Shown here piece by piece: positions 47,323 to 55,427 of a DNA stretch of 64,000 bases. The stretch covers positions 1,364,001 to 1,428,000 of the forward strand of contig NZ_CP017668.1 in assembly GCF_001808185.1 (NCBI RefSeq), written 5' to 3'. The notes beneath the pieces are model-generated. The model was not told the DNA's origin. It saw only the letters and a program-made list of their open reading frames with translations, and did no database searches. Numbering within the stretch: position 1 is the first letter of the stretch; the number at the start of each line of letters is the position of its first letter. The position numbers were made by a program, and so were the translations under genes. Source of the stretch: Jeongeupia sp. USM3 (GTDB lineage Bacteria; Pseudomonadota; Gammaproteobacteria; Burkholderiales; Chitinibacteraceae).

Positions 47323-48624
47323 ATGGAATTCCTCGACCTCGCCCCGATCGCCCGCGTCAACGGCACCGTGCAACTGCCCGGCTCCAAGAGCATTTCCAAC
47401 CGCACCCTGCTGCTCGCCGCGCTGTCCAAGGGCGACACGCAGGTGCGCGGCCTGCTCGCCTCGGACGACACGCAGCGGATGCTCGAAGCGCTCGAAGCGC
47501 TCGGCATCGCCTGGGAACAGCAGGGCGACAGCCGCGATTTCGTCGTCCGCGGCGGCGCGGGTGCGTTTCCGGTCAAGCAGGCCGAACTCTTCCTCGGCAA
47601 CGCCGGCACCGCGTTCCGGCCGCTGACCGCCGCGCTGGCGCTCGCCGGCGGCAGCTACAAGCTTGAAGGCGTCGCACGGATGCACGAGCGCCCGATCGGC
47701 GATCTGGTCGACGCGCTGCGCGTCGCCGGTGCGAAGATCGACTACCTCGGCACCGAGGGCTTCCCGCCGCTGCAGATCCATCCGGGCGAAATTGCCACCG
47801 GCCGGCGCATTCCGGTCAAGGGCAATGTCTCGAGCCAGTTCCTCACCGCGCTGCTGATGGCGCTGCCTTTGAGCGGCGAAGACGTGACGATCGAAGTCGT
47901 CGGCGAGCTGATCTCCAAGCCCTACATCGAGATCACGCTGAACCTGATGGCCAAGTTCGGCGTCACCGTCGAGCGCCATGGCTGGCAGGAGTTCGTCATC
48001 AAGGGCGGCCAGACCTATGTGTCGCCCGGCGAGATCTTCGTCGAAGGCGACGCGTCGAGCGCGTCGTACTTCCTCGCCGCCGGCGCGATCGGCGCACTGG
48101 GCGGCGGTGCGGTCCGCGTCGAGGGGGTCGGCAGCGAAAGCATTCAGGGCGACAAGCGCTTTGCCGAGACACTGGCGCAGATGGGCGCGCAGATCAGCTG
48201 GGGCCCGAACTGGATTTCAGCGGCACCGCCCGCATCGGGCAGGCTCAGGGCGCTCGACGTCGACCTCAACCACATCCCCGATGCGGCGATGACGATCGCC
48301 GTCGCCGCGCTGTTCGCCGACGGCACGACGACGATCCGCAATATCGAAAGCTGGCGCGTCAAGGAAACCGACCGCCTCAGCGCAATGGCAACCGAGCTGC
48401 GCAAGGTCGGCGCCACCGTCGAGGAAGGCCAGGACTACATCGTCGTGACGCCGCCGGCGGCGCTGACGCCGAATGCCGAAATCGGCACCTACGACGACCA
48501 CCGGATGGCAATGTGCTTCTCGCTGGTCGCGCTCGGCGGCGTGCCGGTGCGCATTCTCGATCCGAACTGCACCGCCAAGACTTTCCCGACCTACTTTGCC
48601 GAACTGGCGCGCATCGCCGGCTGA
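47323..48624 (+). CDS. aroA: 3-phosphoshikimate 1-carboxyvinyltransferase (EPSP synthase)
   Basis: A 433-residue shikimate-pathway enzyme. VQLPGSKSISNRTLLLAALS, FLGNAGTAFRPLTAALALAGG, HERPIGDLVDALR, KGNVSSQFLTALLMALPL and RVKETDRLSAMATELRKVGA are the conserved phosphate and PEP binding segments. The NAGTAFRPL form is usual for Gram-negative class I enzymes. A TATGAT -10-like box is found about 30 nt upstream. Confidence 0.96.
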   Translation: MEFLDLAPIARVNGTVQLPGSKSISNRTLLLAALSKGDTQVRGLLASDDTQRMLEALEALGIAWEQQGDSRDFVVRGGAGAFPVKQAELFLGNAGTAFRPLTAALALAGGSYKLEGVARMHERPIGDLVDALRVAGAKIDYLGTEGFPPLQIHPGEIATGRRIPVKGNVSSQFLTALLMALPLSGEDVTIEVVGELISKPYIEITLNLMAKFGVTVERHGWQEFVIKGGQTYVSPGEIFVEGDASSASYFLAAGAIGALGGGAVRVEGVGSESIQGDKRFAETLAQMGAQISWGPNWISAAPPASGRLRALDVDLNHIPDAAMTIAVAALFADGTTTIRNIESWRVKETDRLSAMATELRKVGATVEEGQDYIVVTPPAALTPNAEIGTYDDHRMAMCFSLVALGGVPVRILDPNCTAKTFPTYFAELARIAG

Positions 48625-49153
48625 GCGCACCTGCCCCCTGCAGGCTGCGTTGCGCCGGATGTGTACCCGGCAGGACGTCCCCCAGGGGCTTTAACCGCTC
48701 CGTTTCACGCAACCGGGAGGGCCGGCATTGCCGGCCTTCTTTCATTCGTGGTCAGAGCAGGGCTACACGCCCCGTAAACCGACATGATTGTCGGCAGACG
48801 GCCCGCTACCGTCCGCCTTGCCGAAGCCGACGCGCGTCGGCCACCGGCGCCTGCGAGTGGCCAGCCCGCGCCCGCGCCGCGTCGCCGGGCCGGTTTGCAA
48901 CGAACTGGCATCAGCCCTGTCCGGCTGTTGATACCAGCTTGTTTTGCAAGACAAATCCAATTCCGGTTGTCACCGGGCAGACCAAAAACAGACAGCGCCG
49001 TACGCCTTGCATCCGCCCATTCTGCGCCTTGCTTACAGGCCGGCGGCCCGGATTTGCACCGGAATCGCGGTGATACCATCGCCATGCTTTTTGCATGACC
49101 AAAGTGGCACGGCTCGTTCCGACCCCGTCGCCACCCATAACGATGGAGTCGAG
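48625..49153. other. Intergenic region between aroA and the chitinase gene
   Basis: About 530 nt. It holds the third REP-like copy near the start, then Arg-codon-rich GC DNA with only unconvincing open frames on both strands. A less GC-rich stretch at about 48,930-49,080 probably has the chitinase promoter, but no clear -35/-10 pair stands out. No RNA gene recognised. Confidence 0.5.
48664..48693 (+). repeat. REP-like intergenic repeat, copy C
   Basis: Reads ACCCGGCAGGACGTCCCCCA then GGGGCTTTAA, sharing the core CCGGCAGGAMGTSCCC-N2-GGGGC with two copies 7 kb upstream. It lies just after aroA, again at a gene end. Confidence 0.65.
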
Positions 49154-50893
49154 ATGCATTACCCGAAAATCGCCGCGCTCGCCGTGGCCGCAGTCTTCGC
49201 TGCACAGGCTTATGCCGCCCCTGCCTGGGACGCCAAGGCCGTCTATACCGCCGGCCAGTCGGTCGACCACGCCGGCAAGACCTGGAAAGCCAAGTGGTGG
49301 ACGCAAGGCAACACGCCCGGCGCCGAGCAATGGGGGCCGTGGGAACTGATCGGCAACGCCGGCGGCGCGACGCCCGCTCCGACACCCGCTCCGACACCCG
49401 CTCCGACGCCCGCTCCGACGCCCGCTCCGACGCCCGCTCCGACGCCGGCTCCGACACCCGCGCCGACACCCGCTCCGACGCCTGCCCCGACACCCGCTCC
49501 GACACCTGCTCCGACACCTGCTCCGACGCCTGCTCCGACGCCTGCTCCGACGCCTGCTCCGACCCCCGCTCCGACACCCGCTCCGACACCGGCCGGCACC
49601 GCCTGCGTCGCCGCCTGGGATGCCGCTACCGCGTACAGCGGCGGCGCCAGCGCCAGCCAGCTGAACCGCAATTACAGCGCCAAGTGGTGGACCAAGGGTG
49701 ATGACCCGAGCAAGGGCGGCGTCTGGGTCGACGCCGGTGCGTGCAGCGGCTCGTCCGGCGGCGGTTCGACCGGCACCACGCCGACGCCGGCACCGGGCGG
49801 CGTCCCCACCAAGGCCCAGGCCGAGGCCAAGGAAGCCGAGCTGACCAACAACGACTTCTTCCGCACCGTGAAGGCGTCGATCCGCACCGCGCCGAACGCC
49901 GTCGTCGACGCCGTGGCGCCGGGCAAGACCGACAACCCGCTCAACGTGAAGCGGATCGAGCGGCTGCTGCCGGAAGCCAAGTGGGAATACCTGTTCCCGC
50001 GCCGTGACGCGAGCTACACCTACCAGCGCTTCCTGCAGGCCAACGCCAAGTTCCCGGCGATCTGCGACGACTACAAGGACGGCCGCGATGCCGATGCGAT
50101 CTGCCGCCACAGCCTGGCGACGATGTTCGCGCACTTCGCGCAGGAAACCGGCGACCACAACCGCAACGACACCGTGCCCGAATGGCGTCAGGCGCTGAAG
50201 TACCTGCGCGAGCTCGGTTGTGAGGAAACCGGCCCGGGCTGCGGCTACAACACCGAGTGCGCCGATCCGGTGTTCAACACCGTGTGGACCTGCGGCAAGA
50301 ACGCCGACGGCAGCTGGAAGAAGTACTTCGGCCGCGGCGCCAAGCAGCTCTCGTACAACTACAACTACGGCCCGTTCTCGCAGGTGATGTACGGCGGTGA
50401 CCAGTTCAAGCTGCTGAACGAGCCGGACCTCGTCGCATCGACCTGGCTCAATCTCGCCAGCGCCACGTTCTTCTTCGTCTATCCGCAACCGCCGAAACCG
50501 TCGATGCTGCACGTGATCGACGGCACCTGGGTGCCGAACCAGGCCGACCAGGCCGCCGGCACCGGCAACAACTTCGCGACGACGATCCAGATCATCAACG
50601 CCGAATGCGGCCTGGGGACCGAGAAGCAGGCCGCGCAGAACCGCATCGACTACTACAAGGAGTTCTCGCGCGAACTCGGCTGGGACTACAGCAAGGAACA
50701 GCTGAGCTGCGCGACGATGCAGCGCTTTGGCCCGGGCAGCTCGGCGGCGTACAACATCTACTGGGAGAAGAACTGGAACGTTGGCGGCGACAACCAGTGC
50801 ATGCTGGTCAGCTACCAGACGCCGTACAACGCGCTGATCGAAGGCAACTACGTGAAGTGCGTCGAGAAGAACTGGGGCGTGGCGCTGAAGTAA
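49154..50893 (+). CDS. Secreted GH19 chitinase with two CBM5/12 modules
   Basis: A 579-residue exported endochitinase. A signal peptide (HYPKIAALAVAAVFAAQAYA) is followed by a CBM5/12 (AWDAKAVYTAGQ, KAKWWTQGNTPG), a Thr-Pro-Ala-Pro linker (about 72-148), a second CBM5/12 (AWDAATAYSGGA, SAKWWTKGDDPS) and a GH19 domain from about 222. The catalytic acid Glu is in HFAQETGDH, and YFGRGAKQLSYNYNYG is the GH19 signature. It cuts crystalline or colloidal chitin outside the cell. GGAGTCGAG before the ATG fixes the start. Confidence 0.95.
   Translation: MHYPKIAALAVAAVFAAQAYAAPAWDAKAVYTAGQSVDHAGKTWKAKWWTQGNTPGAEQWGPWELIGNAGGATPAPTPAPTPAPTPAPTPAPTPAPTPAPTPAPTPAPTPAPTPAPTPAPTPAPTPAPTPAPTPAPTPAPTPAPTPAGTACVAAWDAATAYSGGASASQLNRNYSAKWWTKGDDPSKGGVWVDAGACSGSSGGGSTGTTPTPAPGGVPTKAQAEAKEAELTNNDFFRTVKASIRTAPNAVVDAVAPGKTDNPLNVKRIERLLPEAKWEYLFPRRDASYTYQRFLQANAKFPAICDDYKDGRDADAICRHSLATMFAHFAQETGDHNRNDTVPEWRQALKYLRELGCEETGPGCGYNTECADPVFNTVWTCGKNADGSWKKYFGRGAKQLSYNYNYGPFSQVMYGGDQFKLLNEPDLVASTWLNLASATFFFVYPQPPKPSMLHVIDGTWVPNQADQAAGTGNNFATTIQIINAECGLGTEKQAAQNRIDYYKEFSRELGWDYSKEQLSCATMQRFGPGSSAAYNIYWEKNWNVGGDNQCMLVSYQTPYNALIEGNYVKCVEKNWGVALK
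49371..49597 (+). repeat. 12-nt tandem repeat encoding the (TPAP)n linker
   Basis: About 18 copies of a 12-nt unit of the form CCGACRCCYGCT, each encoding Pro-Thr-Pro-Ala. Units differ mainly at third codon positions, so the peptide is constant while DNA varies slightly. Such arrays change length by slippage. Confidence 0.9.
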
Positions 50894-50911
50894 GCGAGCT
50901 TTCCAGCAATG

Positions 50912-50939
50912 AAAAACGGGGGCCTCGGCCCCCGTTTTT
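50912..50939 (+). terminator. Bidirectional intrinsic terminator after the chitinase
   Basis: Stem AAAAACGGGGG / CCCCCGTTTTT around a CCTCGG loop, with T-runs on both strands. It serves both the chitinase and the convergent H1-like gene. Confidence 0.9.
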
Positions 50940-50959
50940 CCTGATCACCGCCGGACGTC

Positions 50960-51397
50960 TCAGCGGTGTGTCGTCTTCTTCGTCGTCTTCGTCGTCTTCT
51001 TCTTGTGTGCGGCGCCCTGCTTCGCCGGCGTCTTTCTGGCCGGGGTTTTCCTGACCGACGACTTCGTCCTCATCGTGGCCTTCGGCGCCTTCGCTGCCGG
51101 TTTGCGTGCATGGGTCGATGCCTTGGCGCTGCGATGCTTGGTGGTCGCTGCCGCCTGACGCGTACTGCGGCCCTTCTTGGAGACCTGCTTGGCCGAATGC
51201 TGTTTCCGCGCCTTGGCGCTCGAATGCCGGGTTGCGGACTTGTGCGAGACCGGCTGCGCGCGGCTGACCTTCGGAGCCGGCGCACTGCGCGCCGCCGGAG
51301 GCGGCAAGGCCGCCGGGTCGTCGAACGGCAACGGCGCATCCTCGGCGAAAGCGGTGCTCAGGGAGAAGCTCAGCAGCAGGGCAAGCAGGATACGCAT
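50960..51397 (-). CDS. Exported Lys/Ala-rich histone H1-like protein
   Basis: A 145-residue protein. RILLALLLSFSLSTAFAEDA is a clear signal peptide, followed by a short acidic/Pro stretch and then about 100 residues dominated by Lys, Ala, Ser, Thr and Arg (KTPARKTPAKQGAAHKKKTT near the end), like the C-terminal tail of histone H1. A cytosolic H1-like protein would lack the signal. The start is chosen at the signal peptide; no ribosome binding site is obvious. The mature protein would be strongly cationic in the periplasm or outside. Confidence 0.65.
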   Translation of the reverse strand: MRILLALLLSFSLSTAFAEDAPLPFDDPAALPPPAARSAPAPKVSRAQPVSHKSATRHSSAKARKQHSAKQVSKKGRSTRQAAATTKHRSAKASTHARKPAAKAPKATMRTKSSVRKTPARKTPAKQGAAHKKKTTKTTKKTTHR

Positions 51398-51594
51398 GAC
51401 ACGGGATTCGGGCAGAACGGGGGCGCCCAGTATACCCGATCCCTTTTCACGGCAAGACCGCCATACCTGCCGCCCATCCAGGACAAGACCACTTGCCCGG
51501 GCAAATTGGCCCGCATACATAGAAAGCCTGCGGTCATTGAAAGCGCAATGTCGGCAAATCCATGATGTTTATCGGAAAAATCCGGGCAAATTTC

Positions 51595-51622
51595 TTGACA
51601 GTACAACTATCGAAGATAGTAT
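51595..51622 (+). promoter_or_regulatory. Strong sigma-70-type promoter with central palindrome
   Basis: TTGACA, 16-bp spacer, TAGTAT. The spacer and -10 hold a perfect 15-bp palindrome, ACTATCGAAGATAGT (51606-51620), a likely operator. Downstream there is no proper gene before a strong terminator, pointing to a small RNA. Confidence 0.7.
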
Positions 51623-51629
51623 TGCAGGA

Positions 51630-51756
51630 CTATACCGATGGCATGAATAAGACCACTTCATCGGTAGATCGCGGCCGGGTGCCGCACCGGATGCTGCTCA
51701 TGCCTTTGCCTGGGGCATGCGTCTTGACGGGGAGCTTCGGCTCCCCGCTTTTTTTT
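51630..51756 (+). ncRNA. Candidate small RNA (about 127 nt)
   Basis: Defined by the promoter just upstream and a very strong terminator at 51729-51756: GGGGAGC-TTCG-GCTCCCC, GC, then eight T. The T-run is on the plus strand, so it ends a plus-strand transcript and not the convergent hexosaminidase gene. The only plus-strand frame of any length (ATG at 51643) runs through the terminator without a stop. A regulatory RNA is the simplest reading; no known family recognised. Confidence 0.55.
51729..51756 (+). terminator. Intrinsic terminator with UUCG tetraloop
   Basis: A 7-bp perfect GC stem closed by TTCG and followed by GC and eight T. It ends the candidate small RNA. Confidence 0.92.
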
Positions 51757-51758
51757 GC

Positions 51759-53276
51759 TCAGCGCAAAAGCGCATCGGTCACCGCCGCGAGCATCGCCGG
51801 CCGGTTGCCGAATGCCGCCAGCCGCCCCGCAGCCTGCGGCACGAGGTCGGTGTCGTACGGCAAGCGGCCGGCAACCAGCCAGAGCCGCTCGAACGGCAGC
51901 GCGGCGATCAACGCCCGTTGCGCCGGCTGCAGCACGGCGTTGTAGCTGACGCAGACGATCTGCGCGGCGCCGGCTACCCGCGCCAGCGCCGCGGCGGCTT
52001 CTTCGGCACCGGGGGCCAGCGGCAGCGCGATCTCGTCGACGGCCACGCCGGCTGCCAGCAGCGGCGTCGCCAGCGTGTCGCGCACCAGCGCCGCCTTGCC
52101 CATCGCGACCTCGTCGATCTCGGTCCGCGCACGGACCTCGAACGTCAGCAGCAGCACCGGCAGGTTCGGGTCGATGCCCCGACCGTGACGGCGTACCGCC
52201 TGCCGCTGCACCCGTTCGGCCAGCGCCAGCGCGGCATCGGTACGCAGTACCGGCTCGGCCGGCAGCGCACGCCAGTCGGACAGGCGCCGCTTCAGCGCCA
52301 GAATCCGCCCGGCCGATGCGGCGATGCGCGCCGGATCGACCCCGCCGGTATCGACTTCCGCGGCCAGCGCCTCAAGGAAACCGTACTGCCTGTCCTCGCG
52401 GTGCGAGATCAGCAACACGTCGGCACCGGCCTTGAATGCATCGACGGCGCCGCCGACGGTGCCGCCCGGCCCCCGGGCAATCGCGTCCATCTCGAGGCAA
52501 TCGGTGAACACGACGCCGTTGAAGCCCAGCTCGTCGCGCAGCAGGCCGGTCAGTACGGCGTGCGAGCGCGTCGACGGCAGGTCCGGATCGGGTTCGACCG
52601 CCGGAAACGCGACGTGCGAGCTCATCACCGCGTCGACACCGGCGGCGATCGCGGCGCGGAACGGCGCCAGCTCGATCGCGTCGAGCCGCGCCCGCTCATG
52701 GCCGACGCGCGGCACGCCGAGGTGCGAATCGGTATCGGTATCGCCGTGACCGGGGAAGTGCTTGGCCGTCGCCGCCAGCCCGGCGGCACGGATGCCGTCG
52801 AGCGCCGCCAGCCCGTAGCGGCAGACGGTATCGACGTCTTCGCCGAACGCACGCACGCCGATCACCGGGTTGGCGCGGTTGTTGTTGACGTCGAGCACCG
52901 GCGCGAAATTGATATTGATGCCCAGCATCGCCAGTTCGGCATTGCCGGCGCGGACCAGCTCGCGGCAATCGTCGACGCTGCCCGCGGCCTGATAGGCCAG
53001 CGCCGACGGCAGCGGCGTCATGCCATCCTCGATCCGCATCACCATGCCGCCTTCCTGATCGATGCCGATCAGCAGCGGCACGTCGCTGACCTCGGCATTG
53101 ATCTGCTGCAGCCGCCGGCACAGCGCAGCGACCTGCGCCGGCGTCTCGACGTTGCGGCGGAACAGGATCACCCCGCCGATGCCGCGTTCGCGGATCAGCC
53201 GCGCCACGCCCGGGCTCGGCACCAGTCCGTCAAAGCCGGCCATCAGCAGCTGGCCGATCTGTTGCTGTAAGTTCAT
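51759..53276 (-). CDS. GH3 beta-N-acetylglucosaminidase (NagZ-like, with C-terminal domain)
   Basis: A 505-residue glycosidase. IGGVILFRRNVETPAQVA and LLIGIDQEGG.V.R start the barrel; KHFPGHGDTDTDSHLGVP holds the His/Asp acid-base loop typical of GH3 N-acetylglucosaminidases, and VVFTDCLEMDAIA carries the Asp nucleophile. Residues beyond about 350 form an extra GH3_C-type domain absent from the 340-residue NagZ, so it may act on chitobiose rather than, or in addition to, cell-wall muropeptides. No signal peptide: the enzyme is cytosolic. Confidence 0.88.
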   Translation of the reverse strand: MNLQQQIGQLLMAGFDGLVPSPGVARLIRERGIGGVILFRRNVETPAQVAALCRRLQQINAEVSDVPLLIGIDQEGGMVMRIEDGMTPLPSALAYQAAGSVDDCRELVRAGNAELAMLGININFAPVLDVNNNRANPVIGVRAFGEDVDTVCRYGLAALDGIRAAGLAATAKHFPGHGDTDTDSHLGVPRVGHERARLDAIELAPFRAAIAAGVDAVMSSHVAFPAVEPDPDLPSTRSHAVLTGLLRDELGFNGVVFTDCLEMDAIARGPGGTVGGAVDAFKAGADVLLISHREDRQYGFLEALAAEVDTGGVDPARIAASAGRILALKRRLSDWRALPAEPVLRTDAALALAERVQRQAVRRHGRGIDPNLPVLLLTFEVRARTEIDEVAMGKAALVRDTLATPLLAAGVAVDEIALPLAPGAEEAAAALARVAGAAQIVCVSYNAVLQPAQRALIAALPFERLWLVAGRLPYDTDLVPQAAGRLAAFGNRPAMLAAVTDALLR

Positions 53277-53351
53277 TCGTCTTCTCCCGCTTGCCTCGGT
53301 CGCAGCATGAAGCTACATCGTAATATCTGCCCCCGCCGCCGGAGCCCAGCC

Positions 53352-53846
53352 ATGCGCCACGCTTTCCTACTGACCGGGCTTGCAGCGCTGACCGCCTGCG
53401 CGATGATGCCGCAGGCGACGCAGACGGCACAGGCAACGCTGCTGCCGACCAGTGGCCAGACCGCCACCGGCAAGGTCGGGCTCCGCCAGAGCGGCGATAC
53501 GCTGTTGCTCGACGTGACGCTGACCGGCCTGACACCGGGGCAGCACGGCTTCCACGTGCATGAAAAGGGCGACTGCTCGGCCCCGGATGCCAGCAGCGCC
53601 GGCGCGCACTTCAATCCCGGCAACCACGCGCACGGCGGCCCCGAGACCGCCGCCCGCCATGCCGGCGACCTGGGCAACGTCGTCGCCGGCGCCGACGGCC
53701 GGGTCTCGACGTCGGTCAGGATCAGCGGCGTCCGGCTCGACGCGCTGCGCGGCCGGGCGCTGATCGTTCATGCCGGCCCGGACGACCTGAAGAGCCAGCC
53801 GGCCGGCGATGCCGGTGCCCGAATCGCCTGCGGCGTGATCAACTAA
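53352..53846 (+). CDS. sodC: Cu/Zn superoxide dismutase, lipoprotein type
   Basis: A 164-residue periplasmic enzyme. The N-terminus LLTGLAALTACAMMP has a lipobox (LTAC). Metal ligands appear in HGFHVHEKGDC, GAHFNPGNHAHGGP and the HAGDLGN strand, with HAGPDDLKSQPAGDAGARIACG closing the disulfide and active-site loop. GGAGCCCAGCC precedes the ATG. It protects the envelope from superoxide. Its 3' end is partly triplicated in the DNA after the stop. Confidence 0.93.
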   Translation: MRHAFLLTGLAALTACAMMPQATQTAQATLLPTSGQTATGKVGLRQSGDTLLLDVTLTGLTPGQHGFHVHEKGDCSAPDASSAGAHFNPGNHAHGGPETAARHAGDLGNVVAGADGRVSTSVRISGVRLDALRGRALIVHAGPDDLKSQPAGDAGARIACGVIN

Positions 53847-53893
53847 ATCCCTGCGGCGTGATCAGTTAACCGCCTGCGGCATCATCGGCTAGC
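53825..53893 (+). repeat. Three-fold tandem repeat of the sodC stop region
   Basis: Units of about 23 nt, each with CCTGCGGCRTSATCRRYTA, occur three times: the true end of sodC (stop TAA) and two decayed copies after it (ending TTAA and CTAG). The copies follow directly on each other. Confidence 0.8.
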
Positions 53894-53900
53894 GCCGGTC

Positions 53901-55310
53901 TCAGTTCGTCATCGCCAGCCGGCGCAGCACCTCGTCGCGGCCCAGCAGCGCCAGCACCGCGTCGACCGACGACGTGTTGGTGATGCCGCAGACCTTGGCG
54001 CGCAACGGCATGCCGACCTGCGGCATCTTCACGCCCTGCTGCTTGACGAAGTCCTTGATGAAAGCGCCAAGGCTGGCCTGATCCCACGTCTCGAGCCTGG
54101 CGACGCCTTCGGCGAAGAAACCGAGCCGTGCCTCGTCATCCGGCGTCAGGTGCTTTTCGGCAACGTCGGCGCTCGGCACCAGCGGACGATAGAAATATTC
54201 GGCCTGGTCGGCCATTTCGACCAGCGTCTGGCTGCGGTCCTTCAGCAGCACGCACACCTCGGCAAGGCACGGCCCGTCCGCCGGGTCGACGCCCTTGTCG
54301 GCGAGGAAGCCGGCGACGCGCTGCGCCAGCCGCAGCGGCTCGGCCGCCTTGATGTGCTGCGCGTTCAGCCACAGCAGCTTGTCGCGGTCGAAACGGCTCG
54401 GGCTCGGGCTGACATTGACCAGATCGAACCATTCGACGAACTGGTCCATCGTGAAGAACTCGTCGTCGCCGTGCGCCCAGCCGAGCCGCGCCAGATAGTT
54501 GAGCAGCGCTTCGGGCAGGAAACCCATCTTGTCGTAGTCGACCACGCTGACCGCGTCGCGGCGCTTGCTCATCTTCTGGCCCTGATCGTTGAAGATCATC
54601 GGCAGGTGGGCAAACGCCGGCACCGGCGCACCGAGCGCCTCGTACATGTGGATCTGCCGCGGCGTGTTGTTGACGTGGTCATCGCCGCGGATCACGTGGC
54701 TGATCCGCATGTCCCAGTCGTCGACGACGACGCAGAAGTTGTACGTCGGCGTGCCGTCCGGACGGGCGATGATCAGGTCGTCAAGCTCGGTATTGGAGAT
54801 CTCGATCCGGCCCTTGACCTGGTCGTCCCAGGCGACGACGCCGTCGATCGGGGTACGGAAACGCACCACCGGCGAGACGCCGGCCGGGGCCTCGGGCAGC
54901 GCCTTGCCGTCCTCGGGCCGCCAGCGGCGGTCGTAACGCGGCTTCTCGCCGCGTGCCTCGGCCTCGGCGCGCATCGCGTCGAGTTCCTCGCGCGAGCAGT
55001 AGCAGTGGTAGGCATGGCCGGAAGCGAGCATCTGGGCGATGACGGCCTTGTACCGGTCCATCCGCTGCATCTGGTAGAACGGGCCCTCGTCGTAGCCGAG
55101 GCCGACCCAGTGCATGCCGTCCATGATCGCGGCGACCGACTCCGGCGTCGAACGCTCGAGATCGGTGTCCTCGATGCGCAGCACGAACACCCCCTGGTGC
55201 TTTCTGGCGTAGGCCCAGGAGAACAGCGCGGTACGCACGCCACCGATATGCAGCAGGCCGGTGGGGCTGGGTGCGAAACGGGTGCGGATGGCGGAAGTCG
55301 GAGCAGTCAT
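53901..55310 (-). CDS. gltX: Glutamate--tRNA ligase
   Basis: A 469-residue class I aminoacyl-tRNA synthetase. RTRFAPSPTGLLHIGGVRTALF has the HIGH motif and KMSKRRDAVSV the KMSKS loop (about residue 245). The start at MTAPTSAIRTRF is chosen; an upstream ATG adds 27 residues that are not part of the fold. Length equals the standard discriminating bacterial GluRS. It ends 8 nt after the sodC repeat, convergent with it. Confidence 0.96.
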   Translation of the reverse strand: MTAPTSAIRTRFAPSPTGLLHIGGVRTALFSWAYARKHQGVFVLRIEDTDLERSTPESVAAIMDGMHWVGLGYDEGPFYQMQRMDRYKAVIAQMLASGHAYHCYCSREELDAMRAEAEARGEKPRYDRRWRPEDGKALPEAPAGVSPVVRFRTPIDGVVAWDDQVKGRIEISNTELDDLIIARPDGTPTYNFCVVVDDWDMRISHVIRGDDHVNNTPRQIHMYEALGAPVPAFAHLPMIFNDQGQKMSKRRDAVSVVDYDKMGFLPEALLNYLARLGWAHGDDEFFTMDQFVEWFDLVNVSPSPSRFDRDKLLWLNAQHIKAAEPLRLAQRVAGFLADKGVDPADGPCLAEVCVLLKDRSQTLVEMADQAEYFYRPLVPSADVAEKHLTPDDEARLGFFAEGVARLETWDQASLGAFIKDFVKQQGVKMPQVGMPLRAKVCGITNTSSVDAVLALLGRDEVLRRLAMTN

Positions 55311-55427
55311 GGCGGCAACAGGTAGGGATCGCAAAGGCGACATTTTACCCGCAGCCGCCTGCCCGTGCAGCGGACAGAAAAAACCGGCCAAGAGGCCGGC
55401 GGATTCACGCAGGAACGGCAGCGCGCG

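Noticed and set aside
49371..49597. CRISPR-like regular array
   Set aside because: Units are 12 nt, contiguous, in frame and encode Thr-Pro-Ala-Pro; there are no spacers and no cas genes.
48911..50512. A 533-codon minus-strand frame over the chitinase gene, with Arg/Ser/Gly repeats
   Set aside because: It is an antisense reading of the TPAP repeat array and the GH19 domain; no family pattern.
51562..51945. A plus-strand open frame starting near the candidate small RNA
   Set aside because: It runs through a strong terminator and then antisense to the hexosaminidase gene, with no recognisable protein pattern.
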